Below, one piece after another: positions 43,360-53,438 of a DNA stretch of 64,000 bases. The position numbers and the translations under genes were made by a program. The notes beneath the pieces were generated by a model. It was not told the DNA's origin. It saw nothing but the letters and a program-made list of their open reading frames with translations, and ran no database searches. Numbering within the stretch: the stretch's first letter is position 1; every line of letters begins with the position of its first letter. The DNA comes from an uncultured Flavobacteriaceae bacterium (GTDB taxonomy: Bacteria > Bacteroidota > Bacteroidia > Flavobacteriales > Flavobacteriaceae): contig CAJWLL010000001.1 in NCBI GenBank assembly GCA_913043275.1, positions 62,001 through 126,000 of the forward strand, written 5' to 3'.

Positions 43360-46300
43360 CTACTCTTCAGGTTGTTGAGTTGCTCTATTAGCTTATCTAC
43401 CGTATTCACCTGATCCAAAACTAATAAAAGCCGAAGACCATTACGTGTTTGCTTTTCTTTGATGCTATATTTTTTAGGCTGTTTTTGAACACCAAAGAGT
43501 ATTTGATTAAACAAAGGACTTTGATAGAAATCACTTTGTTGATCAGACAAAAAGTAACACACACATTTTTTATTTTTAATGATAAGTCTTTCCAATCCCA
43601 TTTTGGAGGCAAGCCATTTGAGACGAAGAGTACTCAGAAGCTCCTGTCCTTCCGGGGGAATTTTACCAAACCGATCCTCCAGGTTTGTTTTAAATTGCAT
43701 CAAAGCCTCTTCATCTTGTAAGTTGCTCAACTCATTGTAGAGCATCAATCTCTCATTCACTATATTTATGTAGTCATCCGGAAATAAAATTTCAAAATCC
43801 GTGTCAATTTGCACCTCTTTTACATAGTTTTTTTCCGAGAACTTATCTTGATCTTCAAATAGGGTTTTGAACTCATTTTCTTTCAATTCATCTATGGCTT
43901 CTTCCATAATTTTCTGGTAGGTTTCGAAACCTATTTCGTTGATAAAGCCACTTTGTTCCCCCCCCAATAAGTCACCTGCACCTCTGATCTCAAGGTCTTT
44001 CATAGCGATTTGAATTCCGGCTCCCAATTCTGAATATTGAGAAATGGCATTGATTCTTTTTTGTGCATCTGAGGCCATGGAACTTATTGGTGGGGTGATA
44101 AAATAACAAAAGGCTTTTTTATTGCTTCGACCTACCCTTCCCCTCATTTGGTGCAGATCACTCAGTCCATAACTCTGGGCATTATTGATAAAAATGGTAT
44201 TCGCATTCGGGACATCTAGACCATTTTCTACGATGGTCGTAGCTATCAATACATCCAATTTTCCCTCCATAAAATCGAGTAGAGTTTTTTCCAATTGGTT
44301 ACCTTCCATTTGTCCGTGACCAATCGCAATGCGTGCATCGGGGATCAGTCGCTGAACCAGTCCCGAAACTTCCTTAATGTTCTCTACCCGATTGTGAATA
44401 AAGTAGATTTGCCCTTCTCTTTTTAATTCATAGCGAACAGCATCTCTTATTAGGGACTCACTAAAACGAACTACTTCGCACTCAATAGGATAACGGTTGG
44501 GGGGTGGAGTGGCAATGACCGATAGATCTCTGGCAGCCATCAAACTGAATTGTAAAGTTCGAGGGATGGGTGTTGCGGTAAGGGTTAGAACGTCAACATT
44601 GGTTTTAAGGTCTCGCAATTTTTCTTTGACCGCCACACCGAATTTTTGCTCTTCATCTACGATCAGTAAGCCCAAATCTTTAAACCTTACTGTCTTGTTC
44701 ACCAATTGATGGGTACCGATTAAAATGTCAATTTTGCCTTGTTGAAGTTCTTCCAAGATTCTTTTTCGGTCTTTAGTCGAACGGAAACGGTTGATATAGT
44801 CTACCTTCACTGGCAGTTCTTGCAATCTTTTGGAAAACGTTTTATAGTGCTGAAATGCTAATATAGTGGTGGGCACCAAAACGGCTACTTGTTTACTGTC
44901 GTCAGCGGTTTTGAAAGCAGCGCGGATGGCAACTTCGGTTTTTCCAAAACCTACATCTCCACAAACCAGTCGATCCATGGGTCGTTCGTTTTCCATGTCC
45001 GCCTTTACCGCAGCAGTAGCCTTACTTTGGTCGGGAGTGTCTTCAAACATAAATGAAGCCTCCAGTTCCAACTGTAAATAGCTGTCTGGTGGAAAGGCGT
45101 GCCCGATTTTTTCTCTTCTTTTGGCATAGAGTTTTATTAGGTCAAAAGCAATATCCTTGACACTGGTTTTGGTCCTTTGTTTGAGTGCTTTCCATGTCTT
45201 AGATCCCAGTTTATGGAGTTTGGGAATATGGCCGTCTTTACAATTTAATTTGGTAATTTTATGCAGCGAATGAATGCTTATGTAGAGGGTGTCTCTTTCT
45301 CCATAACTTAATTTTATGGCCTCTTGTTTCACCCCATTCACATCAATTTTTTGAAGCCCTCCAAACTTCCCAATGCCGTGATCTATATGGGTTACAAAAT
45401 CCCCAATTTTCAGATGGGTTAATTCTTTTAGAGTCAATACATCTTTTTTGGCAGCGGCAGAACGCAGTTTGTACTTGTGATAGCGTTCAAAAATTTGGTG
45501 ATCGGTATAACAGGCAATCCCAGCCTCGATATCTTCATACCCCTCAAAAAGAGTACAGACCATTGTTTTGTAATGCACCTTGGTTTCCATTTCGTCAAAT
45601 ATTTCATTGAATCGCTTGCGTTGGGCTTCATTGGAGCAAAAAATATAATTCTTAATACCGGATGCGTGGTTGTCATTCAGAATTTGAACAAGCCTATCGA
45701 ACTCCTTGTTGATGGAAGGTTGGGGACTTTGATTTACACTGATGTGCTCTTGAGGCTTTATTTGGTCTGAATTATTGATTAGAACTAAACTTTGGTTGGC
45801 CAGACACTCCAAAAGTTCTTGGGGGTTCAAAAACAAAACTTTTGGAGGATTTTTAACGGAGGTTTCCAAGCACTCAAATTTTTTGGCAGCTTTTGCCCCT
45901 AATTTTTCGATGCGATCCAAGCAAAGGTCGAGTTGGTTGAAAACCACTGTACTTTGCTTAGGCAATGAGTCGATCAGTGATTTTCGTTTTTCGCTAAAGG
46001 AAACCTTTGAGGTATTAGGTAACAAATCTATTTGATCCAAGGGGCTGATGGATAGTTGGGTATTGACATCAAAACTTCTTAAGCTCTCAATTTCTTGGTC
46101 AAAAAACTCGATTCGATAGGGGTGTTGATGTGCAAAAGAAAACACATCTATCATCCCCCCTCTTACTGAAAATTCTCCTGGTTGAGTGACGAAGTTAACC
46201 CGATCAAAGCCATACTCAAAAAGTGTTTCATTAACAAAATCCAAACCCAAAACATCACCTTTTTTGATGGTCAGTGTTTTTCGTTTTAGTGTTTGATGTG

Positions 46301-46628
46301 AAATGACTTTTTCAAAAAGAGCTTGAGGGTATGTAACAATGATATTTTTCTTTTTAGAAGTGCTGAGTTTTTTCAGCACTTCAGATCTTAACAAAACATT
46401 GGTGTTGTCAGTGACTTCAAGATTATATGCGTCTCTATAGCTAGCAGGAAAATAGAGAACTTCTCTTAAGGAGAGTATTTGTTCAAGGTCATTGAGGTGA
46501 TAAGCCGCCTGCTCGGCGTTGTCCAAGACTATCAAAAAAGTACGGTTCAAATTCTTAAATGCAGAAACCACTTTAAAGTTCAAGCCAGATCCTACCAAGC
46601 CTTTGAATCGGCAACATCCACCCTTCAA
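43356..46628 (-). CDS. mfd: Transcription-repair coupling factor (start uncertain)
   Basis: A 1090-residue Mfd that removes stalled RNA polymerase and recruits UvrA. The UvrB-homology region is near the N-terminus (FPASYRDAYNLEVTDN). The RNA polymerase interaction region (LKIGDFVTHIDHGIGKFGGL) and the helicase motifs follow: GDVGFGKTEVA, LLIVDEEQKFGV, TLTATPIPRTLQFS, VENGLDVPNANT and QMRGRVGRS. The C-terminal TRCF domain closes the protein. I cannot place the start: in this frame only TTG 46628 is available. A homologous-looking sequence continues about 31 codons upstream but is split from the nearest ATG (46719) by one extra base in a 7-A run (see the frameshift feature). Confidence 0.9.
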   Translation of the reverse strand: MKGGCCRFKGLVGSGLNFKVVSAFKNLNRTFLIVLDNAEQAAYHLNDLEQILSLREVLYFPASYRDAYNLEVTDNTNVLLRSEVLKKLSTSKKKNIIVTYPQALFEKVISHQTLKRKTLTIKKGDVLGLDFVNETLFEYGFDRVNFVTQPGEFSVRGGMIDVFSFAHQHPYRIEFFDQEIESLRSFDVNTQLSISPLDQIDLLPNTSKVSFSEKRKSLIDSLPKQSTVVFNQLDLCLDRIEKLGAKAAKKFECLETSVKNPPKVLFLNPQELLECLANQSLVLINNSDQIKPQEHISVNQSPQPSINKEFDRLVQILNDNHASGIKNYIFCSNEAQRKRFNEIFDEMETKVHYKTMVCTLFEGYEDIEAGIACYTDHQIFERYHKYKLRSAAAKKDVLTLKELTHLKIGDFVTHIDHGIGKFGGLQKIDVNGVKQEAIKLSYGERDTLYISIHSLHKITKLNCKDGHIPKLHKLGSKTWKALKQRTKTSVKDIAFDLIKLYAKRREKIGHAFPPDSYLQLELEASFMFEDTPDQSKATAAVKADMENERPMDRLVCGDVGFGKTEVAIRAAFKTADDSKQVAVLVPTTILAFQHYKTFSKRLQELPVKVDYINRFRSTKDRKRILEELQQGKIDILIGTHQLVNKTVRFKDLGLLIVDEEQKFGVAVKEKLRDLKTNVDVLTLTATPIPRTLQFSLMAARDLSVIATPPPNRYPIECEVVRFSESLIRDAVRYELKREGQIYFIHNRVENIKEVSGLVQRLIPDARIAIGHGQMEGNQLEKTLLDFMEGKLDVLIATTIVENGLDVPNANTIFINNAQSYGLSDLHQMRGRVGRSNKKAFCYFITPPISSMASDAQKRINAISQYSELGAGIQIAMKDLEIRGAGDLLGGEQSGFINEIGFETYQKIMEEAIDELKENEFKTLFEDQDKFSEKNYVKEVQIDTDFEILFPDDYINIVNERLMLYNELSNLQDEEALMQFKTNLEDRFGKIPPEGQELLSTLRLKWLASKMGLERLIIKNKKCVCYFLSDQQSDFYQSPLFNQILFGVQKQPKKYSIKEKQTRNGLRLLLVLDQVNTVDKLIEQLNNLKSS

Positions 46629-46719
46629 AAGTGCAGTTTCAAATGCCTTTTGACTAGGGGTTTTGGAAATTTTATCAAACAGTTGTTCGATAACTTTTTT
46701 TGGTAAAGATAATTTTCAT
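46629..46719 (-). other. Mfd N-terminal extension out of frame with ATG 46719 (7-A run)
   Basis: Upstream of the TTG 46628 the mfd frame stays open and reads KKVIEQLFDKISKTPSQKAF and onwards, a plausible Mfd N-terminus. Its frame has no ATG and ends upstream at a TGA that overlaps ATG 46719 as ATGA. The ATG frame gives MKIIFT, then a 7-A run (46695-46701) that puts the two frames one base apart. Deleting one A would fuse them into a normal start. It may be an assembly error in the homopolymer, a polymorphic phase, or use of a non-ATG start. Confidence 0.6.
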
Positions 46720-46839
46720 TCCTATTACTTAGCTTATAAATTTCAATATTTCAATCCTTTTTTTGGTTAATAACTCCTGATAATTCAATACCCATTTTAA
46801 AAGTACAATACAGTATTTTAGTGTCTCAAACTGCTTTCA

Positions 46840-49800
46840 ATGTTTTTGATTTTTGATACTGAAACCACTGGTTTGCCCCGAAACTGGAATGCACCCTTGA
46901 CGGATGCAGATAACTGGCCACGATGTATCCAAATTGCATGGCAATTGCATGATAAAGACAGTAACTGCATTTCTCATGAGGACTATTTGGTTTTACCAGA
47001 TGGTTTTGTGATTCCATATGATGCCGAAAAAATTCACGGTATTTCAACCGCTTTGGCTGAAAAAGATGGAATCCCTCTAGTTGATGTATTGAAAAAATTT
47101 CAGAAGGCACTTCATCAATGTGAATTCATCGGAGGGCATAACGTAAAATTTGATCTCAATATCATAGGGGCGGAATTCTTGAGATTGGGTGATCAGAACC
47201 CATTAGAAAACTTCCCCATCATTGATACCTGTACAGAGGAAACCGCAGCACTTTGTAAGTTGCCAGGAGGTAGAGGGGGAAAATTTAAATTACCTACTCT
47301 AAGTGAACTTCACGCCCACCTTTTTGATGTCCATTTTGTGGAAGCACACAATGCCACAGCCGATGTGGAGGCCACCACACGTTGTTTTTTTGAGCTTTTT
47401 AGAAAAAAATGGATTCAGCCTGAAGCATTGAAAAGTAGGGGAGAGGTTCTACAGCACCTCAGTGATACTTTAGATTCACCAGTTGAAGGTATTGGTATAA
47501 AACACCTTAATTTAAAAGCCGGTTCTGATCGATTGGTTGAGTTGGCCAATAAAGATGAAGAACCTTCTAAAATTTTTACCGATGCGGAAGAGGAAATTCT
47601 ACAAAAGGCCCCTTTTGTTCATTTGCATACCCATTCACAGTATTCCATTTTGCAATCTACTTCCAGAATCAATGATTTGGTCAAAACCGCAGCTGATGAT
47701 GAAATGTTGGCGTTATCCCTAACCGATCACGCTAATTTGATGGGAGCCTTTCACTTCATCAAAGCCATTAAGAAACACAATGCTGATTTACTAGGTGATG
47801 CCGCACCTCTAAAACCCATTTTGGGCTGTGAGTTTTATGTTTGTGAAAACCATCAAGACCGTTCCAGAAGAGACAATGGATATCAAATTGTTTTCATTGC
47901 AAAAAATAAAAAAGGCTATGAAAACCTTTCCAAGATGAGCTCCATTGCATACACCCAGGGGTTTTATTATGTGCCAAGGATTGACAAAGAAATTGTCGAA
48001 CAGTACAAATCTAATTTAATGGCATTAACGGGTAACTTGTATGGAGAAGTGCCCTCAAAAATTCTTAACGTAGGAGAGAATCAAGCAGAGGAAGCCTTGC
48101 AATGGTGGAATGCTCAGTTTGGAGAAGATTTGTACATAGAGTTGATGCGACACAATCAGGAGGACGAAAGGCGTGCCAATCAGATTTTACTCAAGTTTGC
48201 CAAAAAATATGGAATTAAGGTTTTGGCGACCAATAACTCTTACTATACGAACAAAGGCGAAGCAAATGCTCACGATATTTTACTCTGTGTCAAAGAGGGG
48301 GAGAAACAAGCTACTCCCATTGGTCGCGGAAGAGGTTTTCGATTCGGTTTTCCCAACCAGGAGTATTACTTTAAGTCTCAGTCTCAGATGAAAAGTCTTT
48401 TTTCGGATTTACCTGAAGCCATTATAAATATTGAAGAGGTAATCGACAAGGTAGAGGCCTTTGATTTGGCTCGTGAGGTCTTGCTTCCCAAATTTGACAT
48501 TCCTGATGATTTTTCATCAGGGACATCAGATGACCCAAAGTACAGAGAAAATCAATTTCTGCGACATTTGACTTTGAAGGGTGCCAAAAGACGTTATGGA
48601 ACTATTAGTAATGACATAAAAGAACGTTATAATTTTGAATTGGAGGTTATCGCAAATACAGGTTATCCTGGTTATTTTTTGATTGTTCAAGACCTTATTG
48701 CTGCAGCCCGGGAAATGGGAGTCTCCGTTGGACCTGGTAGAGGTTCTGCAGCTGGATCGGTTGTAGCCTACTGCCTTGGGATTACCAACTTGGACCCCAT
48801 TAAATACGATTTGCTTTTTGAGCGTTTTCTCAATCCAGATCGGGTAAGCATGCCTGATATTGATATTGATTTCGATGACGAAGGAAGAGGAAAAGTCATG
48901 GACTATGTGATTAAAAAATACGGTGCTAACCAAGTGGCGCAAATCATCACTTATGGGACCATGGCAGCAAAGTCTTCGATTAGAGATACTGCAAGGGTTT
49001 TGGACCTTTCTTTGGGAGATGCAGACCGGATTGCTAAGCTGGTACCCAATATAAAACTGGCTAAAATTTTCTCCCTGGAAGATAAGGAGTTGAGAGAAAA
49101 CTTGAGATCTGATGAGTTCAACCAAGTTAAAGAATTGCAGAAAATTTTTGAAGGGGAAGACCTTGCAGGACAAACATTACAGCAAGCCAAGGTGTTAGAA
49201 GGCTCATTGCGGAATACTGGCATACACGCCTGTGGGGTCATCATTACGCCAGACGATATTACAAACTTTGTTCCCATTGCCTCCGCCAAAGATTCTGAGT
49301 TGAATGTAACTCAATTTGACAATACTGTTGTTGAAGAAGCGGGGCTTTTAAAAATGGATTTTCTAGGACTGAAAACCTTGACATTGATCAAAGATACTGT
49401 CAAACTGGTAAAATACCGTCATGGGATTGATTTGGTTCCAGACGAATTTCCACTGGATGATCAATTGACCTATGAGCTGTTTCAAAGAGGTGATACAGTG
49501 GGGATCTTTCAGTATGAATCAGTGGGTATGCAAAAGTATTTGAAAGACTTAAAACCCAATGTTTTTGCAGATTTGATCGCCATGAATGCTCTATATCGTC
49601 CAGGACCGTTAGAATACATTCCTAGTTTCGTAGCCCGAAAGAAGGGAAAGGAAGCGATAAAGTATGATTTGCCAGAGATGGAGGAACACCTTAAAGAGAC
49701 CTATGGGATCACTGTTTATCAGGAACAAGTAATGTTGTTGTCTCAAAAATTAGCGGGATTCTCTAAAGGAGAGGCCGACTTGCTTCGAAAGGCAATGGGA

Positions 49801-51171
49801 AAAAAGATTTTTGCACTATTGCAAAAACTCAAACCTAAATTTATAGAAGGGGGAGAGGCCAATAATCATCCAAAAGAGATATTGAATAAAATTTGGAAGG
49901 ACTGGGAAGCATTTGCATCATATGCCTTCAATAAATCTCACTCTACATGTTATGCTTGGATTGGATATCAGACTGCATTTCTTAAGGCCCATTATCCCGA
50001 AGAATATATGGCTGCAGTACTTTCTAATAATATGAATGACATCAAACAAGTCACCTTCTTTATGGAAGAGTGTAAGAGGATGGGGGTTAAAGTATTGGGA
50101 CCTGATGTCAATGAGTCTTTTTATAAGTTCAATGTAAATGATGAAAATGTCATCCGTTTTGGAATGGGTGCTATCAAAGGGGTTGGAAAAGGAGCGGTGG
50201 ACTCAATTATTGAGAACCGAAAAGAAGCTCCCTATCAAAGTATTTTTGATGTAGTCAAAAAAGTAGATTTAAGAGCGGCTAATAAAAAAGCATTTGAAAA
50301 CCTGGCTTTAGCTGGTGGGTTTGATTCCTTTGAGGAAACTCATAGGGCGCAATATTTTAATCCCGACGGTGATGGGGTTATTTTTTTAGAGAAAGTAATT
50401 CGATTTGGTTCTAAGTATCAAGAAAGTCAAAAATCAGCTCAAACTAGCCTCTTTGGAGAAACCACAGACCAAGTTTATCAAGAGCTGGTCATCCCACTCT
50501 CTCAAGAGTGGGGTAACCTGGAAAAGTTAAAGAAAGAAAGAGAAGTCGTGGGGGTATTTATTTCAGGCCATCCTTTAGATGATTTTAAAAAGGAAATGGA
50601 ATGGTTTACTAATGCAGATTTGTCTCGACTTAAAGACCTTAGACCGCTCATCAATAAAAATATTAATGTTGCCGGAATTGTTAATGAAATTCAACATTTA
50701 GAATCTAGGAATGGAAATGGCTGGGGCCGTTTTATCTTGGAGGATTTTTCAGATCAGTTTGAGTTTAGAATTTTTGGAGAGGAATATCTCAAGTTCAAAC
50801 ACTTTATAAGTGTAAATCAGTTTATTCGTATAAAAATTAACATTAAAGAGGGATGGAGAAATCAAGAAACAGGTAGAAAGGGGGACCCTAGAATACAGTT
50901 TCTTCATTTTGAGATGCTGCACGATGCCCTTTCTAAAAATTCTAAAAAATTGACCTTGCAGTTAGACATCCGGAAATTAGAATCTGATACCATCCATCAG
51001 CTGAAGAAAGAACTCAAAGGTTTTAAGGGAGACAAACCCCTCTTTTTTGATGTCATTGATCCAAAAAAACAAATCAAATTGACCTTCGCGAGTCGTAAAC
51101 AAAGAGTAGCCATTTCCCAAAAGTTGTTATCACATTTGGATGGAAAAAGTTGGCACTACAAATTGAATTGA
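46840..51171 (+). CDS. dnaE: DNA polymerase III alpha subunit with N-terminal proofreading exonuclease
   Basis: A 1443-residue replicative polymerase fused to an exonuclease. Residues 1-190 are a DnaQ-type DEDDh domain: FDTETTG at 4-10, GGHNVKFDLN near 98, and HNATADVEATTR near 170 with the exonuclease His and Asp. The PHP domain follows (HLHTHSQYS near 265). The polymerase catalytic core has GPGRGSAAGS near 630 and PDIDIDFDDEGRG at about 672-684. The helix-hairpin-helix and OB-fold parts close the C-terminus. The fusion supplies proofreading in one chain, replacing a separate epsilon subunit, as known in Bacteroidota. It is followed by trxA after a 100-base gap. Confidence 0.97.
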   Translation: MFLIFDTETTGLPRNWNAPLTDADNWPRCIQIAWQLHDKDSNCISHEDYLVLPDGFVIPYDAEKIHGISTALAEKDGIPLVDVLKKFQKALHQCEFIGGHNVKFDLNIIGAEFLRLGDQNPLENFPIIDTCTEETAALCKLPGGRGGKFKLPTLSELHAHLFDVHFVEAHNATADVEATTRCFFELFRKKWIQPEALKSRGEVLQHLSDTLDSPVEGIGIKHLNLKAGSDRLVELANKDEEPSKIFTDAEEEILQKAPFVHLHTHSQYSILQSTSRINDLVKTAADDEMLALSLTDHANLMGAFHFIKAIKKHNADLLGDAAPLKPILGCEFYVCENHQDRSRRDNGYQIVFIAKNKKGYENLSKMSSIAYTQGFYYVPRIDKEIVEQYKSNLMALTGNLYGEVPSKILNVGENQAEEALQWWNAQFGEDLYIELMRHNQEDERRANQILLKFAKKYGIKVLATNNSYYTNKGEANAHDILLCVKEGEKQATPIGRGRGFRFGFPNQEYYFKSQSQMKSLFSDLPEAIINIEEVIDKVEAFDLAREVLLPKFDIPDDFSSGTSDDPKYRENQFLRHLTLKGAKRRYGTISNDIKERYNFELEVIANTGYPGYFLIVQDLIAAAREMGVSVGPGRGSAAGSVVAYCLGITNLDPIKYDLLFERFLNPDRVSMPDIDIDFDDEGRGKVMDYVIKKYGANQVAQIITYGTMAAKSSIRDTARVLDLSLGDADRIAKLVPNIKLAKIFSLEDKELRENLRSDEFNQVKELQKIFEGEDLAGQTLQQAKVLEGSLRNTGIHACGVIITPDDITNFVPIASAKDSELNVTQFDNTVVEEAGLLKMDFLGLKTLTLIKDTVKLVKYRHGIDLVPDEFPLDDQLTYELFQRGDTVGIFQYESVGMQKYLKDLKPNVFADLIAMNALYRPGPLEYIPSFVARKKGKEAIKYDLPEMEEHLKETYGITVYQEQVMLLSQKLAGFSKGEADLLRKAMGKKIFALLQKLKPKFIEGGEANNHPKEILNKIWKDWEAFASYAFNKSHSTCYAWIGYQTAFLKAHYPEEYMAAVLSNNMNDIKQVTFFMEECKRMGVKVLGPDVNESFYKFNVNDENVIRFGMGAIKGVGKGAVDSIIENRKEAPYQSIFDVVKKVDLRAANKKAFENLALAGGFDSFEETHRAQYFNPDGDGVIFLEKVIRFGSKYQESQKSAQTSLFGETTDQVYQELVIPLSQEWGNLEKLKKEREVVGVFISGHPLDDFKKEMEWFTNADLSRLKDLRPLINKNINVAGIVNEIQHLESRNGNGWGRFILEDFSDQFEFRIFGEEYLKFKHFISVNQFIRIKINIKEGWRNQETGRKGDPRIQFLHFEMLHDALSKNSKKLTLQLDIRKLESDTIHQLKKELKGFKGDKPLFFDVIDPKKQIKLTFASRKQRVAISQKLLSHLDGKSWHYKLN

Positions 51172-51247
51172 TTAGATATTTCAATCCATAGAATTCCAAC
51201 AATTTAATTTGATTGACAACTGCAATGTCACATTTCTTAAAAATGAT

Positions 51248-51255
51248 TAATTTTG
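51248..51255 (+). promoter_or_regulatory. Promoter -7 element for trxA
   Basis: TAATTTTG matches TAnnTTTG, 16 bases upstream of ATG 51272. A -33 TTG at ideal spacing is not evident. Confidence 0.4.
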
Positions 51256-51271
51256 AACTTAAATTTTGAAA

Positions 51272-51589
51272 ATGGCTATAGAAATTACTGACGCAAACTT
51301 TGAAGAAACGGTTTTGAAATCTGATAAACCTGTCATTGTAGATTTTTGGGCTGCTTGGTGTGGACCTTGTCGGATGGTAGGTCCTATAATTGATGAAATC
51401 AGTCAAGACTATGAAGGTAAGGCATTAGTTGGAAAATTGGATGTAGATCTTCATCAAGAATTCGCAGCAAAATATGGTGTTAGAAATATTCCTACTGTAT
51501 TGCTTTTCGATAAGGGAGAAGTTGTAGGAAGACAAGTTGGTGTTGCTCCTAAAAAGGCTTATTCTGACGCGCTGGATAAAGTTGTCTAA
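51272..51589 (+). CDS. trxA: Thioredoxin
   Basis: A 105-residue thioredoxin. Active site W29-C-G-P-C33, the cis-Pro in NIPTVLLF, and the conserved buried Asp in VDFWAAWC are present. I start at ATG 51272 (MAIEITD); an upstream TTG adding two codons is unlikely. Reduced thioredoxin supplies electrons to ribonucleotide reductase and other cytoplasmic targets. It lies 100 bases after dnaE. Confidence 0.97.
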   Translation: MAIEITDANFEETVLKSDKPVIVDFWAAWCGPCRMVGPIIDEISQDYEGKALVGKLDVDLHQEFAAKYGVRNIPTVLLFDKGEVVGRQVGVAPKKAYSDALDKVV

Positions 51590-51626
51590 TCTTTTGAAGT
51601 CTTGGGAGAATTTTGAAGGTATATAA

Positions 51627-53183
51627 TTATCTAAAATAGATTATTAATAGAGAAGTGAAAACACATATGAGAATGCCCCAATATTTAACTGTTGGGCTTA
51701 ATTTGTAATCAAGGTGATTTTTATTTGGCAGGACTTTGGGTTCTTTTTGGGGCCAATAAATTGTGTAAATCGTTATAAAAATAATTATAGTCAAAAATGT
51801 AATCCCTTGACTATGTAAGAAAGGAATTTCAGGAAAAAATATAATTAATAAACCGTAAATGGGGAAGTTTAAAATCATTCCTAAAAAAGCGGCTTTCCAT
51901 GAAATTTTTTTCCAGAAAATTCCATAAAAAAATGCAGCAACAACGCCCGACTGCATGAATCCCCAAAATTGATTAATGAAAATGTATACACCTCCTTCAA
52001 ATTTTGTTATTATTGGTGCCCAAAAACAAGCAATTAGAATAAGAATAATTGTAGAATTTTTACCTACACTGAGACTTTTTGAAGGAGATGGTGTTTTGTT
52101 TATAAATGGTTTGTATATGTCAATGGTAAAAATTGTTGCAGCCGAGTTTAATAAACTATCAAGAGTGCTAAGTATTGCACCAAATAAGGCAGCTAACATT
52201 ATTCCAACATAGCCAACGGGTAAAAGTTTTTTAATTAACATAGGATATGCTGAATCTCCACAATTTCCTGTTTCACAATTGGCTCTAATTTCTTCGCCAA
52301 ATAAATCATATGCAATAATACCTGGAATAATTATCATAAAAGTGATTAAAACTTTCAAACTAGCTCCAAGAAGAACCCCCTTTTGACCTTCCTCTATATT
52401 TTTTGCTGCTAAGCTGCGTTGGACAATAAATTGACTAAAACCCCAATAAAAAAAATGGGGAATCCACATTCCCCCTAAAAAAACTGCTGACCATGGTAAT
52501 TCAGGGTGATTTAATGGCATAACTACATGTAAACGGTCACCATTTTTTAAAATAAATTCACCCCATCCACCAGCTCTGTCTAAAGCAAGAAAGAAAATTA
52601 GAGCACCTCCTATTAATAATGTTATTCCTTGAATCAGATCTGACCAAACTACAGCTGAAAGACCTCCATAGTATGTGTAAAAACCTGCAATTATTCCAAT
52701 TCCCCATATACCAAAATGAAGAGGTATTTCAAAAATTGTTTCTAAGGTAAGAGCACCCGAGTAAAGTACTGTAGCCATTGATATAAAGGCATAAAAAATC
52801 AACATATAAACTGACATTAGAGTCCTAACTGTTCTATTATAGCGATACTCAAGAAATTCAGGAAGGGTGTAAATCCCTATTTTAAGATATTTAGGTAACA
52901 AAAAAATAGCCATTATTACCATTGCAAATGCTGCCATCCAACCCCAGGTTGCAATAGCAAGGCCAATTCCGTCTCTAAATCCTTGACCTGCCTGTCCTAC
53001 AAAATGTTCAGATGAAATATTTGTAGCAATTATAGAAATACCAATTAACCACCAACTTAGATTCCTGCCAGCAAGAAAATAATCCTCGTCGGTTTTTTTC
53101 TTACCTGATTTTAATAAAGATATTATTATAACAAATGCTATAAAACCAAAGAAAGAAATTACATCAATGATCTCTATTTTCAT
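51627..53183 (-). CDS. SGLT-type sodium:solute symporter
   Basis: A 518-residue SSS-family transporter with about 14 predicted transmembrane helices. An SGLT-like region is visible: GIMLAALFGAILSTLDSLLNSAATIFTIDIY (as LAALFGAILSTLDSLLNSAA) after a short loop with two Cys in ANCETGNCGDSAYP. These suggest a sugar or related organic solute co-transported with Na+. It lies next to, and divergent from, the GH88 cluster, so a uronate or its product is a plausible substrate (inference). A TATATTTG element lies 25 bases upstream. Confidence 0.88.
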   Translation of the reverse strand: MKIEIIDVISFFGFIAFVIIISLLKSGKKKTDEDYFLAGRNLSWWLIGISIIATNISSEHFVGQAGQGFRDGIGLAIATWGWMAAFAMVIMAIFLLPKYLKIGIYTLPEFLEYRYNRTVRTLMSVYMLIFYAFISMATVLYSGALTLETIFEIPLHFGIWGIGIIAGFYTYYGGLSAVVWSDLIQGITLLIGGALIFFLALDRAGGWGEFILKNGDRLHVVMPLNHPELPWSAVFLGGMWIPHFFYWGFSQFIVQRSLAAKNIEEGQKGVLLGASLKVLITFMIIIPGIIAYDLFGEEIRANCETGNCGDSAYPMLIKKLLPVGYVGIMLAALFGAILSTLDSLLNSAATIFTIDIYKPFINKTPSPSKSLSVGKNSTIILILIACFWAPIITKFEGGVYIFINQFWGFMQSGVVAAFFYGIFWKKISWKAAFLGMILNFPIYGLLIIFFPEIPFLHSQGITFLTIIIFITIYTIYWPQKEPKVLPNKNHLDYKLSPTVKYWGILICVFTSLLIIYFR

Positions 53184-53208
53184 AAATCAGTTCACTTAAG
53201 ATTATCTC

Positions 53209-53216
53209 CAAATATA
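53209..53216 (-). promoter_or_regulatory. Promoter -7 element for the SGLT-type symporter
   Basis: The minus strand reads TATATTTG, 25 bases upstream of the ATG at 53183. Confidence 0.45.
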
Positions 53217-53438
53217 TTTTTAAAAGTATTTAAACTTTTTTTAAATCCACCTTCTCTTATCCAATTCATAACCAATAACATTGTATCGATAATTAATTAG
53301 GTTTTTGTCATGCCAAAACCCATATTTCCAAGAAGATTTTTTTTTTCTAAACTCATATTTTTTTTGTCATTACCATTAGATCATCTTAAAAAAAACTATA
53401 TTATATCTTTTAATTTAAACAAAACTTTTTTTAAAAAA

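Noticed and set aside
53310-53438. N-terminal extension of the GH88-like protein from ATG 53310
   Set aside because: The 43 extra residues are Phe/Lys-rich runs from AT-rich sequence and look unlike a signal peptide or conserved domain, so the ATG at 53439 is preferred.
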